A stretch of 64,000 nt of DNA. Source: Palsa-504 sp963753195 (GTDB taxonomy: Bacteria > Actinomycetota > Actinomycetes > Streptosporangiales > Streptosporangiaceae). Position numbers and translations under genes: made by a program. The DNA lies in assembly GCA_963753195.1 (NCBI GenBank), contig CAVWBH010000001.1, positions 434,001-498,000 on the forward strand, read 5' to 3'. The notes beneath the pieces were generated by a model. It was not told where the DNA came from and searched no databases. It worked only from the letters and a program-made list of their open reading frames with translations. Below, piece by piece: positions 16,857 through 26,059 of this stretch (the first letter of the stretch is position 1; each line of letters begins with the position of its first letter).

Positions 16857-18182
16857 TCAGTCCAGGCGGGCCGGCTGGTGCCGCAGCGCGCGGGCGAAGT
16901 CGGACGCGAACGAGGCGGCGTCGGCCGCCTCCAGGGCGGCGAAGGAGATCCTGACCCCGGGCGGCGCGGCGATGCGGAACCGCTGCCCGGGCGCGACCGC
17001 CCAGCCGTCGGCGGCCAGCGCCGCCGCCACCCCGTCCTCGTCGGCGGCGGGCACCCAGCAGGTGAACCCGGACCGGCCGCTGGCGGTGATCCCCTGACCG
17101 CGCAGCGCCGAGCGCAGCGCCTCGCCCCGGCGGGCGTAGACCTCGGCCGCGTGCGCCAGCCCGCGCGCCACTGACGGATCGGCCCACAGATCCGCGACCA
17201 GCTCCTGGAGCTGGTAGCTCACCCAGCCGGTGCCCAGCGCCTGGCGGCCCGCGACCCGGGCCACGGTCACCTCGTCCCCGGCCAGCACCGCCAGCCGCAG
17301 GTCCGGGCCGAGCGACTTGGACACCGAGCGAATCGTGACCCAGCGCTCGCGGCCGGGCAGCCCGCTGCACACCGAGAAGGCCGGCACGCCCGCGACGGGC
17401 CCGGCATGGTCGTCCTCGATCACCCCGACGGACGGGTGGCGGGCCAGCACCGCACCGAGCACGGCGGCCCGGCCGGCGTCCCAGGCGGCGCCGGTGGCGG
17501 CCTGCGCCCGCGGGGTCATGATGACCGCACCCGCGCCCCGGTCCAGCGCGGCGGCCAGCTCGGCGGGCCGCAGGCCCAGGTCATCCACCGGCACCGGCAG
17601 CGGGGTATATCCCATGGCCGCGATCAGGTCGAAGGTCACCGCATGGCCGGGGTCCTCGACGATCACCCGGTCCGAGGGGGTGAGCCAGGCGGACAGGACC
17701 CGCTCGATGCCGTCCAGCGCGCCGCCGGTGACCATGAGGCTGGAGGTGTCGATGCCGTCGGCGGCCAGCTGCTCGGCGGCCAGCCGGCGCAGCCGCGGCG
17801 AGACCGGGGCCGCGCCGTACAGCCGCGTCGCCGGCCTGGCCGACCGGGGCGGCAGGTCGGGCAGCAGGGCCGGGTCGGGGCCGCCAGTGATCAGGTCGCG
17901 GGTGCCCGCCGGGACGGGCAGGTAGCCGCGGCGGCTGACCGGGGGAGCGCCGCGGATCCGGGTGCCGGCGCGGCCCGCGCCGGCGGTGATGCCCCGGCGG
18001 CGCAGGTCGCCGTAGGCCGCCGCCACCGTGGTCGGGCTGATGCCGAGCTGGTCGGCCAGCTCGCGGACCGCCGGAAGCCGGTCGCCCGGGTTCAGCTGCC
18101 CGCGGCGGACGCCCGCCTCCACGCTGGCCGATATCTCCTTGGCGGTGCCGCCGGAAAGGCGATATCGTACCGGTATGTTCAC
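16857..18182 (-). CDS. MocR/PdxR-type regulator (GntR HTH fused to aminotransferase fold)
   Basis: A 441-residue regulator. The GntR winged helix at about residues 15-75 reads SVEAGVRRGQLNPGDRLPAVRELADQLGISPTTVAAAYGDL. It is joined to an aminotransferase class I/II domain with the PLP segments VTGGALDGIERVL, VIEDDHAG and the Schiff-base lysine in IRSVSKSLGP. GTG 18182 is taken as start because it lies directly after the divergent operator; earlier starts would run into the neighbour gene. MocR proteins sense PLP or PLP-amino-acid adducts and usually control the divergent gene, here a PLP enzyme. Confidence 0.88.
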   Translation of the reverse strand: MNIPVRYRLSGGTAKEISASVEAGVRRGQLNPGDRLPAVRELADQLGISPTTVAAAYGDLRRRGITAGAGRAGTRIRGAPPVSRRGYLPVPAGTRDLITGGPDPALLPDLPPRSARPATRLYGAAPVSPRLRRLAAEQLAADGIDTSSLMVTGGALDGIERVLSAWLTPSDRVIVEDPGHAVTFDLIAAMGYTPLPVPVDDLGLRPAELAAALDRGAGAVIMTPRAQAATGAAWDAGRAAVLGAVLARHPSVGVIEDDHAGPVAGVPAFSVCSGLPGRERWVTIRSVSKSLGPDLRLAVLAGDEVTVARVAGRQALGTGWVSYQLQELVADLWADPSVARGLAHAAEVYARRGEALRSALRGQGITASGRSGFTCWVPAADEDGVAAALAADGWAVAPGQRFRIAAPPGVRISFAALEAADAASFASDFARALRHQPARLD

Positions 18183-18199
18183 GATATGTACTGTAACAT
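18160..18199. promoter_or_regulatory. Divergent MocR operator region with direct repeats
   Basis: Between the MocR start and the PLP-enzyme gene two similar blocks are repeated in direct orientation about 21-22 bp apart: CGATATCGTACCGGTATGTT (from 18160) and CGATATGTACTGTAACATT (from 18182). They share CGATAT and GTAC. Direct repeats two helical turns apart are the usual binding architecture of MocR dimers. Confidence 0.55.
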
Positions 18200-18224
18200 T
18201 CTTGGCGACCACCCGGGAAGGTTC

Positions 18225-19343
18225 ATGACCGAGAGCTTCTCCGCCGAGGCCAGGCTGATTCACGCCGGCACCGACCGGGCGGCGGGCCGCCCGGCCACCC
18301 CGCCGCTGGTCCCGGCCAGCATCTACGTATCGGACGGCGTGCCGCAGCCCGGCCGGGGCTACGGCCGGGAGAGCAACCCGGGCTGGGAGGCGCTCGAGGA
18401 GGCGCTGGGCGGCCTGGAGGACGCGCAGGCGGTGGCCTTCGCCTCGGGCCAGGCGGCCTCGATGGCGCTCATGCTCGCACTGGCCGAGGGGCGCGAGCGC
18501 ATCGTGCTGGCCGCCGACGGCTATTACGGCACGCGGGTGCTGGCCGGGCTCAGGCCGCACGGTGCCGTACCGGTCCCCGTCGATCTGTGCGACCTGGCCG
18601 CGGTGGAACGCGAGCTGAAGGCGGCGCCCTCGGTGCTATGGGCCGAGACGCCGACCAACCCGCTGCTGCGGGTGGCCGACCTGGCCGGGCTGGCCCAGGC
18701 CGCGGCCGCAGCGGGCGCGCCCATGATCGTGGACAACACCGCCGTCACCGGGTTGCTGCAGCGGCCGCTGGACTGGGGTGCGGCCGCCTCGCTGTACTCG
18801 CTGACCAAGGCGATCTCCGGGCACTCCGACGTGATCGCCGGCGCGGTGGTCAGCCGGGACGAGAAGCTCATCGCCGACCTGCGCGCCTGGCGGACCAGCG
18901 GCGGCGGCATCCCCGGACCGTTCGAGGCGTGGCTGGCGCTGCGCGGACTGAAGACGCTGCCGCTGCGCATCGCCCGCCAGTCGGCCAGCGCGCTGGCCGT
19001 CACCCGGCACCTGGTCTCCCATCAGCGCGTGCACGCCGTGCATTACCCGGGCACCGACCCGGCGGCGATCGAGATCGCCAGGCGGCAGATGCCGGACGGC
19101 TCCGGGCCGCTGCTGTCCTTCGAAGTGGGCTCGGCGGAGGCCGCCGACCGGGTGGTGGCCAGCTCGCGCCTGATCCTGCCCGCCACCAGCTTCGGCGGCG
19201 TGGAATCTACCTGGGAGCGGCGGGGCCGGTGGGCGGGCGAGACGGCGCCGGCCGGCCTGATCAGGCTGTCGGTCGGCGTGGAGCCGGCCGCGGACCTGAT
19301 CGCCGATATCGACCACGCCCTGGACACGCTGGAGGTGCCGTGA
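18225..19343 (+). CDS. Cys/Met-metabolism PLP enzyme (cystathionine gamma-lyase/synthase-like)
   Basis: A 372-residue gamma-family PLP enzyme. The N-terminal TPPLVPASIYVSDG corresponds to the usual TPP..STY element. AFASGQAASMALMLAL precedes the cofactor region, WAETPTNPLLRVADL and MIVDNTAVTG supply the PLP-binding Asp, and YSLTKAISGHSDVIAGAV carries the Schiff-base Lys (about 195). It may cleave or form C-S bonds in sulfur amino acids; the exact reaction is unclear. ATG 18225 is chosen over the in-frame ATG 18186 that lies within the operator. The stop overlaps the next start (TGATG). Confidence 0.87.
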   Translation: MTESFSAEARLIHAGTDRAAGRPATPPLVPASIYVSDGVPQPGRGYGRESNPGWEALEEALGGLEDAQAVAFASGQAASMALMLALAEGRERIVLAADGYYGTRVLAGLRPHGAVPVPVDLCDLAAVERELKAAPSVLWAETPTNPLLRVADLAGLAQAAAAAGAPMIVDNTAVTGLLQRPLDWGAAASLYSLTKAISGHSDVIAGAVVSRDEKLIADLRAWRTSGGGIPGPFEAWLALRGLKTLPLRIARQSASALAVTRHLVSHQRVHAVHYPGTDPAAIEIARRQMPDGSGPLLSFEVGSAEAADRVVASSRLILPATSFGGVESTWERRGRWAGETAPAGLIRLSVGVEPAADLIADIDHALDTLEVP

Positions 19344-20440
19344 TGCGGATGACCGCGGGCGCTTACGAGCTCGACGACGACCCGGGCCGGATCGACCCCG
19401 GGGCCGCGGTGGCGTTCCTGACCACCGAGGCCTACTGGGCCCGGTGGCGCAGCGCCGAGGACATCAAGCGCCAGATCACCGGGGCCTGGCGCGTGGTGGG
19501 CGTCTACGACCGGGCCGGGGCCATGGTCGGGTTCGCCCGGGCCTTCGCGGACGCCGCAAACGCCTACCTGGGCGACGTGTACGTGCTGCCCGAACACCGC
19601 GGCGCCGGGCTGGGCAAGGCGATCATGCAGCTGATGATCGAGGACGGCCCCGGCGCCAGGTGGCGCTGGATGCTGCACACCGCCGACGCGCACGGCCTGT
19701 ACCGCCAGTTCGGCTTCGCCGCGCCCAGCAGCCGTTACCTGGAACGGCCGCAGCGCATCGACGCTGCCGCACCCGAGCCGGCCGCCAGTGCCACGGGGAC
19801 GCTGGCCGGCCAGGTCGTCCGGCTCGAGCCCTTGGGCCAGCAGCACGTGCCCGGGCTGGCCGCCGCGAGCGCCGGCGGCGCGGAGCTGTACCGCTGGTCC
19901 GCGGTGCCGCAGGACGAAGACCAGGTCCGCCGGTACGTCGAGACGGCGCTCGCGGCCCGCGACGCCGGGACCGCGGTGCCGTTCGCGGTCGTGCGGACCA
20001 GCGACGACACGGTCATCGGGTCGACGCGGTTCTTCGACCTGGAGTACTGGGGGTGGCCGGATGGCCAGGCCCGCAGCGGTCCGGACACCTGCGAGATCGG
20101 TTTCACCTGGCTCAGCCCGAAGGCCGTCAGGACCGGGGCGAACACCGAGATGAAGCGGCTCATGCTGAGCCACGCCTTCGGGACCTGGCAGGTGCAGTCG
20201 GTGTCCCTGCACACCGACGCGCGGAACCAGCGCTCCCGGCAGGCCATGGAACGGATCGGCGCGCGCTTCGAGGGCATCCTGCGCGCGCACCGGCTCGGCA
20301 CGGACGGCAAGCCGCGCGACTCGGCCCGCTACAGCGTCACGGCACCCGAATGGCCGGCGGTCAGGCAGCACCTCGACGAGCTGGCCGCCCGCCGCGGCAG
20401 CCATGACGCGGGCACCCGCGCCCCAGGGCGCGAGTTCTGA
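19343..20440 (+). CDS. Tandem GNAT acetyltransferase (two fused GNAT domains)
   Basis: A 365-residue fusion. The first GNAT domain (about 1-130) shows DVYVLPEHRGAGLGKAIMQLMI with the acetyl-CoA loop RGAGLGK. The second (about 150-345) is of the RimJ/RimL type, with a DTVIGSTRFFDLEY strand, EIGFTWLSP, and HTDARNQRSRQAMERIGARFEGILRAHR. Acceptors are unknown. It starts at the PLP-enzyme stop and so belongs to the MocR-linked operon; it may acetylate an amine made or consumed by that enzyme. A CCTCGCG/CGCGAGG hairpin directly follows the stop (20441-20456) but has no T-run. Confidence 0.87.
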   Translation: MRMTAGAYELDDDPGRIDPGAAVAFLTTEAYWARWRSAEDIKRQITGAWRVVGVYDRAGAMVGFARAFADAANAYLGDVYVLPEHRGAGLGKAIMQLMIEDGPGARWRWMLHTADAHGLYRQFGFAAPSSRYLERPQRIDAAAPEPAASATGTLAGQVVRLEPLGQQHVPGLAAASAGGAELYRWSAVPQDEDQVRRYVETALAARDAGTAVPFAVVRTSDDTVIGSTRFFDLEYWGWPDGQARSGPDTCEIGFTWLSPKAVRTGANTEMKRLMLSHAFGTWQVQSVSLHTDARNQRSRQAMERIGARFEGILRAHRLGTDGKPRDSARYSVTAPEWPAVRQHLDELAARRGSHDAGTRAPGREF

Positions 20441-20520
20441 CCTCGCGCTCGCGAGGCAGCACCTAGCGCCCTTGGGGTAGGAGCCGGGATCGGTCCTGGC
20501 CGGGCAGAAGGAGTCATGGC

Positions 20521-21639
20521 ATGAGCATGATGCAGGAGGCCACGGGAGCGCAGGGGAGCGGGGTCCCGGACGCCGAGGACACCGGCGCGGCGGTCGAGGA
20601 ACAGATGGGCAAGATCGTGACCGAGCTGGGTGCGGCGCTGGGTGTGCTGCTCACGTCGCTCGGTACCCGCAGCGGGCTCTGGGCGGCGCTCGCCGGAGCC
20701 GGGCCGCTGACCACCGCCGAGGTCGCGGCGAAGGTCAGCGTGGACCCGGCCCTGGTGCGGGAGTGGCTGCGGGCTCAGGCGGCCGGCGGGTACCTGGACT
20801 ATGATCCGGTCACCGGGACGTTCACGCTGCCTGATGCCGTCGCCGCAGCCATCTGTTACGGCCCGGGCGGAGCGCTCGTCGATGCGTGCGCCACCATGAT
20901 GTCCTCGATGGGCGAGGGTTACGCCGCGTTCAGCGAGGCCTTCAGCACCGGCCGGGGGTTCGGGTGGCATCAGCGCACCGAGGACTACTGGCACGGCGTG
21001 GACGAGTTCACCAGGCTCATGCTGCCCGCCGAGCTCATCGAGGCCGCGGTCGGCGCGACGGCCGGCGTGGCACCGGCCCTCGCCGCCGGCGGCTCGGTGG
21101 CCGACGTCGGCTGCGGGTACGGCGCACCGACCCTGGCCCTCGCCGGGCTTTACCCCGCGGCGCGGGTCCTCGGCCTCGACTACCATGACGCCTCGATCGC
21201 CCACGCCCGCGCCGAGGCGGCCCGCAGCGCCGCCCCGAACGTAAGGTTCGAGGTGGCGGCGGCCGCTGACCTGCCCGGCCGGGGTTATGACCTGGTCACT
21301 TTCTTCGACTCGCTGCACGACATGGGTGACCCTCTCGGCGCGCTGACGCGGGCCAGGGAAGCCATCGCACCGTCCGGGGTGGTGCTGTTGTTCGAGCCGC
21401 TCGGCGCCGATCACATCGAGGGCAATTTTCATCCGAGCGGGCGCATGTTCTACGCCGTCTCGGCCCTCGTGTGCACGCCGAACGCGGTGTCCCAGAAGAC
21501 GGCCGCGTCGGGCGAGCCGCTGGGCGCGCAGGCCGGGGAGAAGCGGCTGCGGGACCTGGCGGCCGAAGCAGGATTCGGCCGGGTACGCAGGCTTGACGTT
21601 CCGGCCCCGCTCAACTTGGTCTTGGAGCTGCGGCCCTAA
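20521..21639 (+). CDS. Class I SAM-dependent methyltransferase with N-terminal winged helix
   Basis: A 372-residue protein. A winged-helix-like domain (GLWAALAGAGPLTTAEVAAKVSVDPALVREWLRAQAAGGYL, about 50-95) precedes a Rossmann methyltransferase with motif I VADVGCGYGAPTLAL, an acidic loop LGLDYHDASI and a catalytic-region DLVTFFDSLHDMGDP. The architecture is that of small-molecule methyltransferases using the winged helix for dimerisation. ATG 20521 has AGAAGGAG about 8 bases upstream. It is followed after 17 bp by the large ATPase gene. The substrate is unknown. Confidence 0.88.
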   Translation: MSMMQEATGAQGSGVPDAEDTGAAVEEQMGKIVTELGAALGVLLTSLGTRSGLWAALAGAGPLTTAEVAAKVSVDPALVREWLRAQAAGGYLDYDPVTGTFTLPDAVAAAICYGPGGALVDACATMMSSMGEGYAAFSEAFSTGRGFGWHQRTEDYWHGVDEFTRLMLPAELIEAAVGATAGVAPALAAGGSVADVGCGYGAPTLALAGLYPAARVLGLDYHDASIAHARAEAARSAAPNVRFEVAAAADLPGRGYDLVTFFDSLHDMGDPLGALTRAREAIAPSGVVLLFEPLGADHIEGNFHPSGRMFYAVSALVCTPNAVSQKTAASGEPLGAQAGEKRLRDLAAEAGFGRVRRLDVPAPLNLVLELRP

Positions 21640-21656
21640 CTGGCCATGATGGTGCC

Positions 21657-24656
21657 ATGAGTGGAGCCGACCGGCTCGTCGGGCGCGAGCAGGTTCTGGC
21701 CGCCGCCAGCTCGGTGCTCAGCAATGCCTGGGTCGGCGGCGGGCAGTTCCTGCTGATCAGCGGCGAGGCTGGCATCGGCAAGACGGCCGTGCTGGCCGCG
21801 CTCATCACGCAGGCCGGGCCGGGGTCGCGGGTGCTGCGCGGGTCCTGCTGGGAGGGCGACGGGGTGCCGCCCTACTGGCCCTGGTCACAGGTCCTGCGGG
21901 CCAGCGGCCTGCCGACGGCCGAGCTCGGCGAGGCGGGCTGGCTGCTGCAGCCTGCGTCCGGGCCGGCCGACTCGATGAGCGCCGCCGCGGCGGCGGACGC
22001 CCAGTTCCGGCTGTTCGAAGCGGTATCGCGGTGCCTGGGCCTCCTGGCCGCCGACGGGCCCGTGCTCGTGGTGCTCGATGACCTGCACTGGGCGGATGAG
22101 CCGTCGCTGCGGCTGCTGAGGTTCCTGGCCCGGGCCCTGACGGCCAGGGTGGTGCTGCTCGGTGCCTACCGCGACACCGAGGCACCCCCGGAACTGCGCG
22201 AGCTCGCTGGCGAGGCTCAGCAACTCGCGCTGGCCGGCCTGGCCCTGGGCGAGGTCGGGACGCTAGCCCGGGAGCTGGTCGGTGAGGAGGTGCCGGACCA
22301 GGTCACCGCCGAGCTGTGGCGGCGCAGCGGCGGCAACCCGTTCTTCATCCGTGAGCTGACCCGGCTCCTCCTCGCGCAGGGCTCGTGGAGCCAGCCGGCC
22401 CAGATCCCGGCCAGTGTCGCGGAGACGCTGCGCCGGAGGCTGGCCCGGCTGCCCACCGAATGCGTGCGGCTGCTGGAATGGGCGGCCGTCGCGGGCCGCG
22501 ATATTGACCTCAGCCTGCTGGTGCAGGACGCTGTCCCGGCCGGTGAGGCGGCGGCCGGGAGCCTTCTGGACGAGGCCCGCCGGGCGGGTGTCATCACCGG
22601 GAGCTCGTTCAGCCACGACCTGTACCGCGAGACCATCCTCGACGGACTCAGCCAGGCTGACCGGGCCGTACTCAACTTGTCGGTCGGGAAAGCGCTGCAG
22701 GGACGACCGGGCCCGGCGGCCCGGATCGCCGGGCACCTGGTGGCTGCGGGAGCACAGGCCCGCCCCGACGCTCTCCGGTATTCGCTGCTGGCCGCCCGGG
22801 AGGCGACCGCGCGTCTCGGGCACGAGGACGCCTGTGCGCATTACCTCCGGGCTCTGCAGATCACCGAGGAACTCGGCCCGGTCGGCCAGCGCACCGAGAT
22901 CCTGCTCCAGCTTGCCGAGTCATATGACCGGGCCGGGAAGCCCGGCCTGGCCGTGCAGCGCTTGCAGCAGGTCATCCAGGCCAGCCGGGCGGCCTCCGAT
23001 GCCGCCGGGCTCGCGGCGGCGGCGCTCGGCATGCAGATGCTCGGGCACAGATCTGGCGCGCTGAACGCCGAGCTGCTCGTCCTGCTGCGCGAGGCTGCGC
23101 AGCAGCTGGAGGACGGCGGGGGGCCGCCGGCCCTGCGGTCCCGGGTGCTGGCGGCGCTGGCCCGCACGCAGCGACACGGGCTGGACCGGCTGCCCGGGCC
23201 GGCGGAGATCCGGACCGCGCAACAAGCCGTGGAGCTGGCTGCCGCCGCGAACGACGCCAGCGCCCTGGCCACGGCCAAGCTCGCCGTCCACGACGCGATG
23301 TGGGCTCCTGGCACCGCGGCCAGCCGGCTGCCGGTCATCGCCGAGATGCTCGAGGCAGCGCAGAGCTGTGGTGACGCCGATCTCGTGGCCGAAGCACACC
23401 TCCTGCGCGCCGCGGGGCTGCTGGAGCTCGGCGACCCGGACGGCCGGGGTGAGCTGCTCGACTACGTGGAGCTGGCCGAGAACCTGGGCCACGCGCGGGG
23501 CCGCTGGGCCGCACTGACCCGCCGGGCCACCTTCGCCCAGCTGGCCGGCCGGCCCCAGGAATCGGCTCTGCTCGGCGAGCAGGCGCTGGAGCTGGGCTTG
23601 GCCATCGGCGAGCAGGACGCCATCGGCTGTTACTGCACCTCCCGCTACGCGCTGGTGGCTCTCGGCGTGCGCGAGCCGCCGACCGGGATGGACCCTTCCG
23701 ACCCGCTCTGGTCGGCGTTCCCGCTCCTGCAGGCCTGGCCTCACGCCGCCCGCGGAGACGCGGCCGAGGCCGCCGCCGTCCTGGGCGACTTCAGTGTGCT
23801 CGACATCCCGGTATGGACGGGTCTCGAAGGACTCGCCGCGGCGGCCGTGGTCTTCTCCGTGGCGGGCTCCGACACCCAGCGGAGGTGGGTCTACGAGCGG
23901 CTTCTCCCGCACGCCGGGACCCACGTTGTCGTGGGCGGCTGCGCGTCCTACCACGCCGCGGTCGACCACCACCTCGGCGCCCTGGCCGCCTCGCTCGGGG
24001 AAACCGCTGCCGCCGAGGAGCACTTCCGCGCGGCCCTAGCCCTGCACGAGCGGCTCGGGGCCGCCGGCTGGGCCCGGCTGTCCGAGCAGGCCCTCAGCAG
24101 GCTCCGGGGCTCTCCGGCCGCTGCTGAAGCCAACGAGTTCCGGCTGGTGAACGGCGTCCGGCTGCTCTGCTTCGGAGGCCAGCACGCTCAGCTTCCCGAT
24201 ACCAAGGGCCTCGCCGACGTCGCGGTTCTGATCGGCGCCCGCGGCGCGGACGTGCACGTCCTCACCCTGGTCGGGTCCGAGCTGCCGCGTACCGGTGCCG
24301 ACCCCGTGCTGGACGAGCAGGCCAAAGCCGCATACAAGCTGCGCCTGGACCGGCTGGCCGGGGAGATCGACGCGGCCGACGCCGCGGGCCGCGCCGAGCG
24401 GGCCGAGGAGCTGCACGCCGAGCGCGCTGCGCTGATCCGCGAGCTGGCCGCGGCCGCCGGCCTGGGCGGCCGGGACCGCAGGCTCGGCGATGAGACCGAG
24501 CGAGCCAGGAAGACGGTCAGCGCCCGGGTGCGTGACGCGCTGTCCAAGCTCGACCGCGTGCATCCTGAGCTGGCCGCCCACCTGCGCGGCGCGCTGCGGA
24601 TGGGAACTGCGTGCTGCTACGCGCCGACCGAGCCGATCACCTGGAACATCCGCTAG
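21657..24656 (+). CDS. Large AAA/STAND ATPase regulator
   Basis: A 999-residue ATPase. DRLVGREQVL precedes the Walker A GEAGIGKTAVL (about 37-47). VLVVLDDLHWADEPSLRLLRFL (Walker B) follows, then winged and TPR-like helical repeats that fill residues 300-800. The C-terminal 150 residues carry a separate actinobacterial module ending in ERARKTVSARVRDALSKLD and the following HPELAAHLRGALRMGTACCYAP, a region seen at the end of such ATPases and some FHA proteins. There is no LuxR HTH. It starts 17 bp after the methyltransferase stop. The stop overlaps that of kamA (CTAG), so transcription converges there. Confidence 0.87.
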   Translation: MSGADRLVGREQVLAAASSVLSNAWVGGGQFLLISGEAGIGKTAVLAALITQAGPGSRVLRGSCWEGDGVPPYWPWSQVLRASGLPTAELGEAGWLLQPASGPADSMSAAAAADAQFRLFEAVSRCLGLLAADGPVLVVLDDLHWADEPSLRLLRFLARALTARVVLLGAYRDTEAPPELRELAGEAQQLALAGLALGEVGTLARELVGEEVPDQVTAELWRRSGGNPFFIRELTRLLLAQGSWSQPAQIPASVAETLRRRLARLPTECVRLLEWAAVAGRDIDLSLLVQDAVPAGEAAAGSLLDEARRAGVITGSSFSHDLYRETILDGLSQADRAVLNLSVGKALQGRPGPAARIAGHLVAAGAQARPDALRYSLLAAREATARLGHEDACAHYLRALQITEELGPVGQRTEILLQLAESYDRAGKPGLAVQRLQQVIQASRAASDAAGLAAAALGMQMLGHRSGALNAELLVLLREAAQQLEDGGGPPALRSRVLAALARTQRHGLDRLPGPAEIRTAQQAVELAAAANDASALATAKLAVHDAMWAPGTAASRLPVIAEMLEAAQSCGDADLVAEAHLLRAAGLLELGDPDGRGELLDYVELAENLGHARGRWAALTRRATFAQLAGRPQESALLGEQALELGLAIGEQDAIGCYCTSRYALVALGVREPPTGMDPSDPLWSAFPLLQAWPHAARGDAAEAAAVLGDFSVLDIPVWTGLEGLAAAAVVFSVAGSDTQRRWVYERLLPHAGTHVVVGGCASYHAAVDHHLGALAASLGETAAAEEHFRAALALHERLGAAGWARLSEQALSRLRGSPAAAEANEFRLVNGVRLLCFGGQHAQLPDTKGLADVAVLIGARGADVHVLTLVGSELPRTGADPVLDEQAKAAYKLRLDRLAGEIDAADAAGRAERAEELHAERAALIRELAAAAGLGGRDRRLGDETERARKTVSARVRDALSKLDRVHPELAAHLRGALRMGTACCYAPTEPITWNIR

Positions 24657-26059
24657 ACGGCGCCGGCGGCGTCGGCCAGGCTGACGATCGCGGCGCCGGC
24701 CCGCGGCCGCGCCGCCACCGAACGCCACCAGGCCTGGCCCGCTTCGGGGAGCAGATAGATCGGGTCGTAGTAGGGGTGCTCGCGGCTGAGCGCCAGCTCG
24801 TCGTCGGTCTCGATGGCGGTGTGGTAGTTCTTCGTCCAGTAGGAGATGCCGCGCTCGGTGTCGTACCTGGCCACCTGGTGCACCCAGCGCTTGCCGACGT
24901 AGGGCACGTCGCAGACCACCCGCGGGGTGGCGAACCCGGGCAGGTAGCCCATGATGGCGTGCTGCAGCGCCTGGGCTTCGGCCAGCGACAGCCGCCAGTG
25001 CTCGCTGCCGGGGATCATGTCGCACATATAGAAGTAGTAGGGCGTGATCGAGGCCCCGTCGAGCAGGGCGAAGCACAGGTCCAGCAGCGCGCCGGCGCTG
25101 TCGTTCACCCCCCGCAGCAGCACGCCCTGGTTGCGCACGTCCCGGACGCCGGCCTCGAGCATGGCCGCGGCGGCCCGCCCGACCAGCGGGGTCACCGACT
25201 GGGCGGCGTTCACGTGGGTGTGGATGGCGATGTTCACCCCGCGCGCGCGGGCCGTGCCGGACAGCCGGGCCATGCCCGCGCGCACCTCGTCGGACAGCCA
25301 GTGCTGCGGCAGGCCCATGAGGGCCTTGCTGGCCAGCCTGATGTCCCGGATCGAGTCGATCTGCAGCAGCGCGGACACGAAGCCCTCCAGGCGCGGCCAG
25401 GGCAGGTTAGCCACGTCCCCGCCGGAGACCACCACGTCGCGCACGCCGGGCGTGCGGCGCAGGTAATCCAGCATCGCGCCGAGCCGGTCGTCGCGGGCCA
25501 TGGCGAACTTGTGCTTGCCGGCCTGGGCCGTCGGATTGCCGACCAGGTCCATCCGGGTGCAGTGGCCGCAGTACTGGGGGCAGGTCGGCAGCAGCTCGGC
25601 CAGCACCTTGGTCGGGTAGCGGTGGGTCAGGCCCTCCACCGCCCACATCTCGGCCTCGTGCAGCGAGTCGCGCTGCGCGTACGGGTGCGACGGCCAGTCG
25701 GGCCGCCGGTCGCTGAACGCCGGGATCATGTACCGCCGCACCGGATCGGCGTAGAACGCCTCGGTGAAGCCGGGCTGGTCCGGCGACCCGGACGGCACCA
25801 TGGTGTTGAGCATCTGCGGCGGGATCAGCATCGACATGGTCGCCCGCTCGCGCTGGTCGCGCTCCAGATCCTCGAAGAACCCCTCGTCCAGCCCCGCCCC
25901 GGTGACCTGCCTGAGCTGCCGCGCGTTCTTGACGCAATGGGCGCGCTGCCACTGCGCGGACTCCCAGTCGGCGGCGGGCACCGACGCCCAGCCGGGGAAC
26001 CGGCGCCAGTCGGGCTCGGCCAGCTCCTGCCGCCGGTACACATAGGGCTGAGAGACCAT
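24653..26059 (-). CDS. kamA: L-lysine 2,3-aminomutase (KamA family radical SAM)
   Basis: Interconverts L-lysine and L-beta-lysine using SAM, a [4Fe-4S] cluster and PLP. The 468-residue protein has the cluster motif CPQYCGHC (Cys about 160, 164, 167), VVVSGGDVANLP after it, a radical-SAM barrel with NIAIHTHVNAAQS, and the PLP-lysine region DVPYVGKRWVHQ. ATG 26059 is fixed by GGAGGA 8 bases upstream; in-frame residues further up are not homologous-looking. It diverges from kdd-kamDE-kal, which supplies the following steps, so lysine catabolism is more likely than elongation-factor modification. Confidence 0.9.
   Translation of the reverse strand: MVSQPYVYRRQELAEPDWRRFPGWASVPAADWESAQWQRAHCVKNARQLRQVTGAGLDEGFFEDLERDQRERATMSMLIPPQMLNTMVPSGSPDQPGFTEAFYADPVRRYMIPAFSDRRPDWPSHPYAQRDSLHEAEMWAVEGLTHRYPTKVLAELLPTCPQYCGHCTRMDLVGNPTAQAGKHKFAMARDDRLGAMLDYLRRTPGVRDVVVSGGDVANLPWPRLEGFVSALLQIDSIRDIRLASKALMGLPQHWLSDEVRAGMARLSGTARARGVNIAIHTHVNAAQSVTPLVGRAAAAMLEAGVRDVRNQGVLLRGVNDSAGALLDLCFALLDGASITPYYFYMCDMIPGSEHWRLSLAEAQALQHAIMGYLPGFATPRVVCDVPYVGKRWVHQVARYDTERGISYWTKNYHTAIETDDELALSREHPYYDPIYLLPEAGQAWWRSVAARPRAGAAIVSLADAAGAV

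Noticed and set aside
20441..20456. CCTCGCG/CGCGAGG hairpin as a terminator of the GNAT operon
   Set aside because: Only a 7-bp stem with a 2-base loop and no T-run; could end transcription, but evidence is too thin to annotate.
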